Positions 1 to 7,012 of a DNA stretch of 7,022 bases are shown piece after piece (the stretch's first letter is position 1; each line of letters opens with the position of its first letter). Both the position numbers and the translations under genes were made by a program. The stretch spans positions 1 through 7,022 of the forward strand of contig QIEB01000123.1 in the NCBI GenBank assembly GCA_003229495.1, given 5' to 3'. This DNA comes from Flammeovirgaceae bacterium (GTDB lineage: Bacteria > Bacteroidota > Bacteroidia > Cytophagales > Cyclobacteriaceae). The notes under the pieces are model-generated. The model searched no databases and was not told the DNA's origin. It was given only the letters and a program-made list of their open reading frames with translations.

Positions 1-476
1 GAAGTTTGCTGTGATTTAGAGATCCTGAAGCCCAGGAATGTCGCGGTTAAGTTTCTTGCTCCCTCCCTGACTACACCCAGGCCTTTGGCTACCTGATTCA
101 ACTCCACCACACCTCGTGGTTCGAAGGTGGCAAGTTTTCGAAGCTCAGCAAGATCATCCCTGATACTGACTCCCACTTTGAGTAAATGGTCATTGCTGAA
201 TAGGTCCTGGAGCTCTTCGGGAAAGCCCAGTTTGTTCAATCGAATTAAAAACACTTTCTCTGCAAGGGCTAACTGAAGCAACGCAACCTGATGGTAAACA
301 CCTTTTCTAAAGGCGGGCTTAGTTTCGGTGTCAAAGCCCAAAATTGAAGTTTCCCCCAATTCTTTCATAGCGTTGGAAAGCCCTCGGGTAGTGTCCACTA
401 TGACTATACCACCCCGGTAACCCTGAAGCGGCAATTGATTTACCTGCTCTTTGGTAATGTCCGATGGGAAAATCAT
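1..476 (-). CDS. 3'-5' exonuclease, RNase D-like DEDD family (3'-partial)
   Basis: This open frame reads without a stop from an ATG at 476 down to the window edge, giving 158 codons with the C-terminus missing. It looks like a DnaQ/RNase D-type 3'-5' exonuclease domain, a metal-dependent nuclease that trims RNA or DNA ends. Exo I is seen as GFDTET (metal ligands D49 and E51), followed by a QVALLQLA strand (residues 63-70) typical of RNase D-like domains. Exo II is seen as VGVSIRDDLAEL (residues 101-112, D107/D108). The Exo III YxxxD segment would lie beyond the edge, so completeness of the active site cannot be judged. The start overlaps the antiporter stop as ATGA (476-473), implying co-transcription and coupled translation. 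Bacteroidota carry stand-alone proteins of this type of about 190-200 residues, so roughly 30-40 residues are probably missing. Substrate (RNA or DNA) is not decidable from sequence. Confidence 0.85.
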   Translation of the reverse strand, partial: MIFPSDITKEQVNQLPLQGYRGGIVIVDTTRGLSNAMKELGETSILGFDTETKPAFRKGVYHQVALLQLALAEKVFLIRLNKLGFPEELQDLFSNDHLLKVGVSIRDDLAELRKLATFEPRGVVELNQVAKGLGVVREGARNLTATFLGFRISKSQQT

Positions 477-1948
477 ACAGTTCCCTCCACTTCCAATACC
501 TGCCCATTAGATTCAAAATATCTGATTTTTATACCCAAAAATCCCACAAACATGGTCATGAAGGGGCTAATTATGTTGAAAAAACAAAAAGGGGCATATA
601 CCATGGTGGCAACTCCAAGAACAGAGGCCTGAGTAGCTCCACAGGTATTCCAAGGGACCAGTACAGAAGTGACGGTGCCAGAGTCTTCCAGCACCCGGCT
701 TAAGTTTTCTGGCTTCAACCCCCTTGCGCGGTAGGTGTCAGCATACATCCTTCCCGGCACTACAATGGACATATATTGGTCCGAGGCTGTCACATTGAAA
801 AAGACACAAGTGCCAACTGTTGAAGCAATTAAGGAACCGGTACTTTTAGTCCATTTGATGACTTCTGAGGCAATCCGTTTTAAAAGTCCTCCCGCTTCCA
901 TAGCCCCTCCAAAAGTCATGGCGCACAGGATAAGCCAAACCGTATTCATCATGCCGCTCATACCTCCGGCGGTCAACAGTTCGTCGACCATGGGATGATT
1001 GGTGGTGACTGCCACACTACCGTACATTGACTGCATCACTCCTACATATGATGATCTCAGAAAGTTATTATCAATACCCGAAACCTCATTTACTATTGCC
1101 GGCTGGAAAATAATTGCAAATAGTCCCCCCAATAACACGCCCACTAACAGTGCAGGTAGCGCGGGGACCCTTTTAATAATCATCAATATTACCGCCAGTG
1201 GCACCAGGAATACCCAGCCAGTAATGTAAAATTTAGATTCAATGGCGCTCAATACTTCCTTTACCTCCCCTACCGTTCCACTGGCATCTGTATAAAAGCC
1301 GATTATCAGGTAAATCCCAAGTGCTATTAAAATACTGGGAACTGTGGTGATAGCCATGTATCGTATGTGGGTAAATAAATCTGTGCCGGCCATGGCCGGG
1401 GCCAGATTGGTGGTATCCGATAGGGGAGACATCTTGTCTCCGAAGTAAGCACCACTTATGATGGCCCCACCAACGACGCCATCTGATAAACCTAATGTCT
1501 GGCCGATTCCTAAAAGGGCAATGCCAACGGTTGCCACGGTGGACCAGGAACTGCCAGTTGCCAGAGATACCAAGGCACACACCACACAAGCGGCCACCAG
1601 AAAGATGGTAGGATTTAGGATTTGCAGTCCATAATATATCATCACCGGTACTATTCCACTGATCAACCAGGTACCAGCTAAAGCGCCAATTAATAATAAG
1701 ATCAAGATTGAGGACATGGCAGAACTGATACTTTTTACCATTGCCTTTAACACTGATTGCCACTCAACACTTAGTCGAATAGCAATAACCCCGGCAATGG
1801 CTGCACTAAGTAGTAGAGCAATCTGGTTTGATCCGTCAAGAGAATCTGAGCCGAACAGATAAACATTGGTGCCTAGCATAACCACTAAAACTGTTACCGG
1901 GATGAAAGCTTGCAGTAAACTGGCTTGACGGGGGGTATTCTCGGGCAT
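473..1948 (-). CDS. nhaC: Na+/H+ antiporter, NhaC family
   Basis: A 491-residue, strongly hydrophobic inner-membrane protein with about 11-13 predicted membrane segments by eye. It is expected to exchange cytoplasmic Na+ for external H+, serving sodium and pH homeostasis. Family hallmarks visible are TGSSWSTVATVGIAL (131-145) and GAYFGDKMSPLSDTTN (166-181), with the charged D171/K172 and D178 in a membrane context. Further conserved stretches are SDQYMSIVVPGRMY (389-402) and EDSGTVTSVLVPWNTCG (421-437). The length matches the usual 450-500 residues. The start is well fixed: an in-frame TAA lies only two codons upstream of the ATG at 1948. No Shine-Dalgarno is seen, the leader being AT-rich. 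The stop overlaps the downstream exonuclease ATG by 4 bp. Some NhaC-type proteins move other substrates (MleN exchanges malate and lactate), so the ion specificity is inferred from the family and not proven. Confidence 0.93.
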   Translation of the reverse strand: MPENTPRQASLLQAFIPVTVLVVMLGTNVYLFGSDSLDGSNQIALLLSAAIAGVIAIRLSVEWQSVLKAMVKSISSAMSSILILLLIGALAGTWLISGIVPVMIYYGLQILNPTIFLVAACVVCALVSLATGSSWSTVATVGIALLGIGQTLGLSDGVVGGAIISGAYFGDKMSPLSDTTNLAPAMAGTDLFTHIRYMAITTVPSILIALGIYLIIGFYTDASGTVGEVKEVLSAIESKFYITGWVFLVPLAVILMIIKRVPALPALLVGVLLGGLFAIIFQPAIVNEVSGIDNNFLRSSYVGVMQSMYGSVAVTTNHPMVDELLTAGGMSGMMNTVWLILCAMTFGGAMEAGGLLKRIASEVIKWTKSTGSLIASTVGTCVFFNVTASDQYMSIVVPGRMYADTYRARGLKPENLSRVLEDSGTVTSVLVPWNTCGATQASVLGVATMVYAPFCFFNIISPFMTMFVGFLGIKIRYFESNGQVLEVEGTV

Positions 1949-2059
1949 GAATTATTAGATAGCTGGTAAGTTAAACATTTTCATCACTTTTACATATCAG
2001 ACCCACCAAGTAAGCCCAGCCAGACTCCATGGTGAAACAATCAATTTAGCACAATTATT
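1949..2059. promoter_or_regulatory. Divergent intergenic region between the antiporter and GcvT-like operons
   Basis: This 111-bp spacer separates the two divergent operon starts and must hold, or lie close to, both promoters. It is AT-rich at both ends, next to each ATG. I searched both strands by eye for the Bacteroidota sigma-A pattern (TTG near -33, TAnnTTTG near -7) and found no convincing match, so no promoter is placed. There is no clear operator palindrome. In-frame stops lie just inside each end: TAA two codons before the minus-strand ATG, and TGA at 2033-2035 before the plus-strand ATG. These fix both starts. Confidence 0.5.
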
Positions 2060-3277
2060 ATGCCGATACAGACACCATTTCACCCTAGAACCTCGGAACT
2101 CAACAGCAACCTTGACTGGAAAGATTGGGGTGGCTATTTCGCAGCTAACTCTTACAATGTAGTCAACGACTTTGAGTACTATGCTTTTAGGCATTCTGCA
2201 GGGTTAGTGGATATCACTCCCCTATTTAAATATAAAGTGACCGGTAAGGATGCTTCTCTGTTTCTGTCCCGGCTAATTGTCAAAGATATTGCCAAGCTGA
2301 AGCTGAATCAGGCCACTTATTGCTGCTGGTGCGATGATAAAGGTATGGTAATAGATGATGGTACCGTTATGCGCTTTGGGGAGGATGATTATTTCGTAAC
2401 AGCGGCAGACCCATCGTATTCATGGTTTTCAAGATTTGTTAAGAATCTTGATGTCCATATAGAAGATATCACAGACAGCTACTGTGGTTTGGCATTGCAA
2501 GGACCAACATCCAGGGACATATTAAAGCTCGTGTGTGATGCTGACTTAGATAGATTAAAATTTTTCTGGACTACAAGTGCTAAAGGCGACGGATTTGAAT
2601 TCAAAATTTCCCGAACAGGCTATACCGGGGATTTGGGCTATGAGCTGTGGACAGAAAATAAAAATGCATTGAAGTTATTTGATGCCGTCTGGAGTGCTGG
2701 GCAAGACTACAACATAAGAATGTCCGGTATTGCTGCACTGGATATCGCCAGGATTGAAGCAGGCCTGCTCATGAACGGAGTAGATTATCACAGTTCATTA
2801 CATGCGCTCATCCCGGAGCAAATGAGCACACCCTATGAGCTCGGGCTTGGCTGGACTGTCAATTTGGAGCGGGAATCGTTCATGGGTCAAAGGGCATTGA
2901 AGGAAGAAAAGAAAAATGGATCCAGATGGGCCACTGTTGGCATTGATATCAATTGGCCTGACTTAGAGAGATTATATTATAATCACGGCCTCCCTCCTCA
3001 CTGGGAAACTGGCGCCTGGAGACACTCTGTGCCAATATACCATAGACGCCACCTTTCTAAACAAATAGGCTATGCGACCAGTGGAACATGGTCACCCGTG
3101 CTTAAAAAGAATATTGCAATAGCTACCATCGAGATCGAACATGCCAAGCCGGGGACTGAGGTAAACTTTGAAGTTATGGTGGAGCATCAAAGAAAGACAG
3201 TTAGGGCAACTGTAGGTAAGCCCCAATTTTTTAATCCAGACAGAAAGCGGTCAATCCTTGAAAACTCAATACCATGA
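2060..3277 (+). CDS. GcvT-like aminomethyltransferase-family protein (predicted folate-binding, long form)
   Basis: A 405-residue cytoplasmic protein of the GcvT fold, which binds tetrahydrofolate and transfers one-carbon units. The family includes glycine-cleavage T-protein, DmdA, LigM-type O-demethylases and the C-terminal half of dimethylglycine/sarcosine dehydrogenases. Visible hallmarks are GMVIDDGTV (95-103, holding the acidic pair equivalent to the catalytic Asp region of T-protein), RTGYTGDLGYELW (185-197), ALDIARIEAGLLMNGVDY (226-243), the C-terminal beta-barrel signature GYATSGTWSPVL (337-348), and KPQFFNPDRKR (387-397). It is about 40 residues longer than T-protein. Much of the excess is an aromatic-rich insert at about 298-322, before the SVPIY strand. 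The start is the first ATG after an in-frame TGA at 2033-2035, with no Shine-Dalgarno. The stop overlaps the next ATG (ATGA, 3274-3277). No gcvH or gcvP is nearby, so a role as true gcvT is unlikely. The substrate is unknown. Confidence 0.88.
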   Translation: MPIQTPFHPRTSELNSNLDWKDWGGYFAANSYNVVNDFEYYAFRHSAGLVDITPLFKYKVTGKDASLFLSRLIVKDIAKLKLNQATYCCWCDDKGMVIDDGTVMRFGEDDYFVTAADPSYSWFSRFVKNLDVHIEDITDSYCGLALQGPTSRDILKLVCDADLDRLKFFWTTSAKGDGFEFKISRTGYTGDLGYELWTENKNALKLFDAVWSAGQDYNIRMSGIAALDIARIEAGLLMNGVDYHSSLHALIPEQMSTPYELGLGWTVNLERESFMGQRALKEEKKNGSRWATVGIDINWPDLERLYYNHGLPPHWETGAWRHSVPIYHRRHLSKQIGYATSGTWSPVLKKNIAIATIEIEHAKPGTEVNFEVMVEHQRKTVRATVGKPQFFNPDRKRSILENSIP

Positions 3278-4866
3278 GCAAAAAATATGATGCAATAGTT
3301 ATAGGTGGTGGTCATAATGGATTGATCAATGCTGCATATCTGGCAAAAGCTGGAAAAGACGTTTTGGTTTTAGAAAAACGGCATGTACTTGGTGGTGCTG
3401 CAGTTTCAGAAGAAATATACCCAGGCTTTACTTTTTCGGTCTGCAGCTATGTGGTCAGCCTTTTTAGGCCGCATATTATAAGAGACTTAAACCTCGCAAA
3501 ACATGGCTATGACATCATTCCAATGGATGCCTCATTCCAGCCCCTTCCTGAGGGAGATTTGGGTTTGTGCAGGTGGGGAGATAGTGCAAGGTCGAGGAGG
3601 GAAATCGCTCGATTCAGCAAAAAGGACGCAGAAGTGTATGGTGAATTCAGCAAGGTTATGACCCATATGGCCAGATTGGCAAAAGAGGTGATAGATAACC
3701 CGGCTCCAGACGTAGCTTCCATTAATCCAAAGGAACTTTCTGCCTTGCTGAGAATGGGAAAAGTATTCAAGAACCTCGGGCCCGAGTTACTTCAAATGAA
3801 CACCAAACTGCTTACCATGAGTAGCGCGGATTTTCTTGATCTATGGTTTGAATCAGAAGTGCTCAAAGGACCAATGGCTGTAAGTGGAATAATAGGAACT
3901 TTCCTGGGTGTTCGTTCACCAGGCACTGCTTATGTCCTTCTTCATCATTATATGGGCGAATTGGACGGTGCTTTCCGCTCATGGGGATTCTCAAAAGGTG
4001 GAACAGGCGGCGTGAGCAATGCTTGCGCCAGTGCAGCTAAAAGTTTTGGAGCAGAAATTAAAACCAAAATTGATGTTGCCCATGTGAAAATTGAGCAGGG
4101 AAAAGCCACCGGAGTTGTCTTAGCTAATGGAGATGAAATCGACTCCAAAATTGTAGTTTCAAATCTTGATCCGAACCGTACCTATTTGAAAATGATAGGA
4201 GAAGACAATCTTGCCCCAGAGATCACTAGAGAGATCAGGAGATTCAAGCTGAGAGGAAGCTCCGCCAAAGTCAATTTTGCCCTTAACGGAGTACCCAACT
4301 TCTGTAAAAAACGTGATGGCCTGGAGTTTATGAAAGGCGATATCGCCATAGTTCCCAATATTGATTATGCAGAGAAGGCTTACGACCAGGCAAAGTATGG
4401 TGAGTTTTCAGAAAGACCTTACATCAATATTGTGGTTCCATCCCTAACCGACCCCACATTGGCGCCTCCGGGCAAGCATGTGATGTCCTGTTTTGTTCAG
4501 TATGCTCCCTATAATATCAAAGAAGGACCCGAGCACTGGCCAAAGCTGGCCGACAAATTCGGTGATACCGTGCAAAATACCATAAAAGAATTTGTGCCTG
4601 ATATAGATAGTTTGGTCGAACATCGGCAAGTAGTTACACCATGGGACTTACAGGAAACTTTCGGGCTGACAGAAGGCAATATTTTCCAAGGTGAACTTAC
4701 CTTGGAACAACTCCTCTTCCAGCGTCCAATCTCCGGATACGCAAAATACAAAACGCCAGTTGACAATTTGTGGATGTCGGGTTCAGGTACTCATCCCGGT
4801 GGCGGGATCATGGGATCGGGAGGGGAGTTATCAGCAAAGTCAATCTTAAGAGAAAAAGTGATATGA
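3274..4866 (+). CDS. NAD(P)/FAD-dependent oxidoreductase, PYROXD2/phytoene-desaturase-like (COG1233 type)
   Basis: A 530-residue flavoprotein. The N-terminus is a classical dinucleotide-binding Rossmann motif: beta strand YDAIVI, GGGHNG (11-16), and an acidic E34 at the end of beta-2 (LVLEKR), followed by LGGAA (39-43). The C-terminal FAD motif is GSGTHPGGG (503-511). Middle segments SYVVSLFRPHIIRDLNLAKHG (58-78), SKGGTGG (240-246) and LTEGNIFQGE (465-474) resemble the PYROXD2 branch more than true carotenoid desaturases. The expected chemistry is two-electron oxidation or isomerisation of an unidentified, possibly hydrophobic, substrate. No signal peptide or clear membrane segment is seen. 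It starts inside the stop of the GcvT-like gene and ends inside the start of its paralogue, with ATGA at both joins, so all three are expected in one transcript. No crtB or other carotenoid gene is adjacent, so a carotenoid role is not supported. Confidence 0.9.
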   Translation: MSKKYDAIVIGGGHNGLINAAYLAKAGKDVLVLEKRHVLGGAAVSEEIYPGFTFSVCSYVVSLFRPHIIRDLNLAKHGYDIIPMDASFQPLPEGDLGLCRWGDSARSRREIARFSKKDAEVYGEFSKVMTHMARLAKEVIDNPAPDVASINPKELSALLRMGKVFKNLGPELLQMNTKLLTMSSADFLDLWFESEVLKGPMAVSGIIGTFLGVRSPGTAYVLLHHYMGELDGAFRSWGFSKGGTGGVSNACASAAKSFGAEIKTKIDVAHVKIEQGKATGVVLANGDEIDSKIVVSNLDPNRTYLKMIGEDNLAPEITREIRRFKLRGSSAKVNFALNGVPNFCKKRDGLEFMKGDIAIVPNIDYAEKAYDQAKYGEFSERPYINIVVPSLTDPTLAPPGKHVMSCFVQYAPYNIKEGPEHWPKLADKFGDTVQNTIKEFVPDIDSLVEHRQVVTPWDLQETFGLTEGNIFQGELTLEQLLFQRPISGYAKYKTPVDNLWMSGSGTHPGGGIMGSGGELSAKSILREKVI

Positions 4867-6401
4867 GCAAGTTTGATGTAATCGTTATTGGTGGGGGACA
4901 CAATGGGCTTACAACAGCAACTATACTTGCAAAAAAGGGAAAGAAAGTCCTGGTTGTCGAAAAGAGAAAAATCCTTGGCGGAATAGCAGCGGGAGAGGAA
5001 TTTTACCCTGGTTATTCCACAACAGGGTTATTGCACGACACTAGCGGTGTACGAATGGAAGTAGTGAAGAGCCTTCAACTTGAAAAGCATGGATTGGAGA
5101 TTGATAAACATCGGGCTGCGGTGACAATACTGTCGAAAGATGGAAAAAGTATAACGATGCAATCGGACCTAAACGCAACAGCAGCAGCAATCGGTAAATT
5201 CTCCAAAAATGATGCTGAAGCCTACAAAGAATATCAGGATTTTCTTAAAAGAATCGGCAATGTCATCAATGATTTGATGGACAATCCGCCCCCAGATATT
5301 GATGTTAAAAACCTGACCATGGCCAGTCTGGTAGTATTGGCCAAAAAATGGATGATGTTCAAAGGACTGGGAAATAAAACCATGATGGAATTGCTCAAAG
5401 TAGCTCCTATGTGCGTGGCGGATTTTTTGAATGAAAAATTCCAAACAGATTTCCTTAAAGCCGGCATAGCCGCCCCAGCCCTATACGGATGCTATGCCGC
5501 CCCAAGGTCGCCATATACCACTATAAACCTGCTGCTTTGGGAATGTGCTTCCAGAAGTAATATTAAAGGCGGGCCCCAGGCGCTTGTTGATGCATTGCAA
5601 AAGGCAGCTGAACAAGCCAGTGTTGAAATTCGAACCGGAGCAGAAGTGGAAAAAATATTATTGGATGCTGAACGAGCTGCTAACGGTGTGAGATTAAAAG
5701 GTGGTGAAGAAATCAGTGCTGCGAAAGTTGCGGCATCCTGCACACCGAAAGAGACTTTTCTGAATTTGTTTGATGATTTCGAACTTGAATACCAACTGGA
5801 TTATTGGATTGAAAAAGTAAGAAGCAGGGGCACCAGTGCAAAGGTCAATTTGGCTATAAATAAAGCGGTCAAATTAAACGGCGAAACTGTTGAATATGCC
5901 AGGACAGGAAATTCCTTTGATGAAATGGAAAAGGCTTTTGATCCTGTGAAGTACCAGCAAGTAACGGATGCACCATTCCTTGATATTCACATTCCTACCA
6001 GTACTAATCCTTCTTTGGCACCGGATGGCCACAGCGTTATTTCAGTACTAGTTCATCAAATCCCTTATGATTTTGAAGCCGGATGGTCATCAAACGCTAA
6101 AAAGAAACTAGCCGCAGATGTACTCCAGACACTTGAAACATATTCACCCGGACTAGCTAAAGCCGTGGTGGGCATGGAAGTCCTTTCACCGGCTGATTTT
6201 GAGGAACGATACACCCTGACTGAAGGCCACATTTATCATGGGGAGCATTTTGTGGATCAACTGATCACCCGTCCGATTCCAGCTTGCTCAAGATATGCTA
6301 CCCCGCTTGCGGGTTTATTCCTGTGTGGCAGTGGCTCCCATCCGGGAGGTGGCATTACCTGTGCACCGGGAAGTATGGCAGCGGCGGCGATTCTTAGATA
6401 A
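4863..6401 (+). CDS. NAD(P)/FAD-dependent oxidoreductase, second diverged paralogue
   Basis: A 512-residue flavoprotein paralogous to the gene just upstream. It has GGGHNG (10-15) after strand FDVIVI, acidic E33 in LVVEKR, LGG (38-40), and the C-terminal FAD motif GSGSHPGGG (489-497). Other landmarks shared by the pair are RGTSAKVNLAI (322-332), LTEGHIYHGE (452-461) and RPIPACSRYATP (470-481). The two differ most around residues 50-110 and 205-260, where substrate-contacting parts would be expected; here the region reads KGGPQALVDAL (235-245), closer to CrtI-type enzymes. The start chosen is the ATG at 4863, which overlaps the previous stop as ATGA. An in-frame ATG at 4770 would add 31 residues before the Rossmann strand and run deep into the upstream gene, so it is rejected. 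Stand-alone desaturase or partner in a heteromeric complex are both possible. Confidence 0.9.
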   Translation: MSKFDVIVIGGGHNGLTTATILAKKGKKVLVVEKRKILGGIAAGEEFYPGYSTTGLLHDTSGVRMEVVKSLQLEKHGLEIDKHRAAVTILSKDGKSITMQSDLNATAAAIGKFSKNDAEAYKEYQDFLKRIGNVINDLMDNPPPDIDVKNLTMASLVVLAKKWMMFKGLGNKTMMELLKVAPMCVADFLNEKFQTDFLKAGIAAPALYGCYAAPRSPYTTINLLLWECASRSNIKGGPQALVDALQKAAEQASVEIRTGAEVEKILLDAERAANGVRLKGGEEISAAKVAASCTPKETFLNLFDDFELEYQLDYWIEKVRSRGTSAKVNLAINKAVKLNGETVEYARTGNSFDEMEKAFDPVKYQQVTDAPFLDIHIPTSTNPSLAPDGHSVISVLVHQIPYDFEAGWSSNAKKKLAADVLQTLETYSPGLAKAVVGMEVLSPADFEERYTLTEGHIYHGEHFVDQLITRPIPACSRYATPLAGLFLCGSGSHPGGGITCAPGSMAAAAILR

Positions 6402-6441
6402 GTTAGTGAGTTGGTGAGTTGGTGAGTTGGTGAGTTGGTGA
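6402..6441. repeat. Octamer tandem repeat, five copies of GTTRGTGA
   Basis: Five head-to-tail 8-bp units begin immediately after the TAA of the second flavoprotein gene. The first unit is GTTAGTGA (6402-6409) and the next four are GTTGGTGA. The unit contains TGA and its length is not a multiple of three, so the array carries stops in all frames. Such short perfect arrays can change copy number by slippage, but a change here would alter only the spacer and not a protein. Confidence 0.95.
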
Positions 6442-6502
6442 ATAAAATTTTCTAAATTAGATAATCACCAATCAATAATTCACTCATTCACTAATTCACT
6501 CA
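6402..6502. repeat. Imperfect long inverted repeat (hairpin) in the spacer before the thioesterase gene
   Basis: The tandem octamers on the left face degenerate reverse-complement octamers on the right: TCACCAAT at 6465, TCACTCAT at 6480, TCACTAAT at 6488 and TCACTCA at 6496, ending directly at the ATG at 6503. By hand pairing, the inner stem TTGGTGA (6435-6441) matches TCACCAA (6465-6471) with a 23-nt AT-rich loop. That loop itself contains TCTAA-A-TTAGA (6451-6461). The outer stem 6402-6417 matches 6480-6495 with one mismatch and three G-U pairs. The variant first unit TTAGTGA has its exact complement TCACTAA in the matching position. No T-run follows, so it is not a standard intrinsic terminator. 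It could be a 3'-end stabiliser, a translation-modulating structure or a relic of a small repeat element. Confidence 0.65.
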
Positions 6503-7012
6503 ATGTTTAGCCCGGACATCTTATTTAAACAAGCACAACACTCACGGTTCAAAAAGTGGGTTTTAAATCTGGCATTGGACCGTATGATACCATTCAATAG
6601 ACCTCATGGATTTAGAGTACTGAAAATCTCAGAACATGAGGTCAAGACCTTTATACCCTATAAAAAAAACAATTTTAATCACATTAAAGGCTTACATGCC
6701 ACTGCCCTGGCCACTTTATCGGAATTTACCACCGGACTGATGCTTTTAAGCATTTTGGGCAATAAGGATTACCGGATCATTCTTCAACGGCTTGACATTG
6801 AATATCATTACCAGGGTAAAATGGATGCTACCGCAATCTTCAAAGTGGATGATGAATGGTTGAGCGAAAAAATTTACCGACCGCTGGAAGACCAGGACAG
6901 TGTCATTGTGCCTTGTCCGGTAATGGTCCATGATGTACAGGGAAATCTATTGACTACCGCCACTATCTACTGGCAGCTCAAGCCATGGAAAAAGGTAGCA
7001 ACCAAAGTGTGA
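6503..7012 (+). CDS. DUF4442 / hotdog-fold thioesterase-like protein
   Basis: A 169-residue protein resembling the DUF4442 group of the hotdog-fold thioesterase superfamily, whose members are expected to hydrolyse or bind acyl thioesters. The recognisable core is NHIKGLHATALATLSEF (59-75). It matches the hotdog central-helix pattern with an Asn-His, a second His (H65) and an acidic residue (E74) at the usual catalytic position. Beta-strand-rich stretches follow (RIILQRLDIEYHYQG, 91-105, and LLTTATIYWQLKP, 149-161). The length is normal for the family. The start is the first ATG after an in-frame TAA at 6476-6478. There is no Shine-Dalgarno, and the inverted repeat ends directly against the ATG. 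It lies on the same strand as the flavoprotein operon but 101 bp away, so shared transcription is possible but not shown. The acyl substrate is unknown. Confidence 0.8.
   Translation: MFSPDILFKQAQHSRFKKWVLNLALDRMIPFNRPHGFRVLKISEHEVKTFIPYKKNNFNHIKGLHATALATLSEFTTGLMLLSILGNKDYRIILQRLDIEYHYQGKMDATAIFKVDDEWLSEKIYRPLEDQDSVIVPCPVMVHDVQGNLLTTATIYWQLKPWKKVATKV

Noticed and set aside
435..1229. Several plus-strand open frames antisense to the antiporter
   Set aside because: They are short, show no recognisable domain, and lie wholly opposite conserved NhaC or exonuclease coding sequence.
1239..1763. 174-residue minus-strand open frame inside the antiporter gene
   Set aside because: It is an out-of-frame shadow of nhaC, with Trp/Arg/His-rich low-plausibility composition and no domain. 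The antiporter frame is clearly the coding one.
1950..2060. AATTATTA present at both ends of the divergent spacer (1950-1957 and 2053-2060)
   Set aside because: It is a direct repeat on one strand and not a symmetric operator, and an AT-rich 8-mer can easily recur by chance.
2060..3277. Assignment as gcvT of the glycine cleavage system
   Set aside because: No gcvH or gcvP is nearby, the protein is about 40 residues longer than T-protein with a distinctive insert, and the operon partners are flavoproteins.
4770..4862. Upstream in-frame ATG for the second flavoprotein, adding 31 residues
   Set aside because: It would overlap the preceding gene by 97 bp and place a non-homologous tail before the Rossmann strand. 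The ATG at 4863 gives the family-typical MSKFDVIVIGGG start and an ATGA overlap.
5169..5743. Minus-strand open frames antisense to the second flavoprotein
   Set aside because: They are shadow frames opposite conserved FAD-oxidoreductase coding sequence and have no domain.
3274..6401. Carotenoid biosynthesis cluster (crtI/crtD)
   Set aside because: Only the desaturase-like fold is shared. No phytoene synthase or cyclase gene is present, and the first protein resembles PYROXD2 more closely.
6402..6502. Intrinsic terminator, or CRISPR-like array
   Set aside because: No T-run follows the stem, which ends at an ATG. The octamer units are contiguous with no spacers, so it is not CRISPR.
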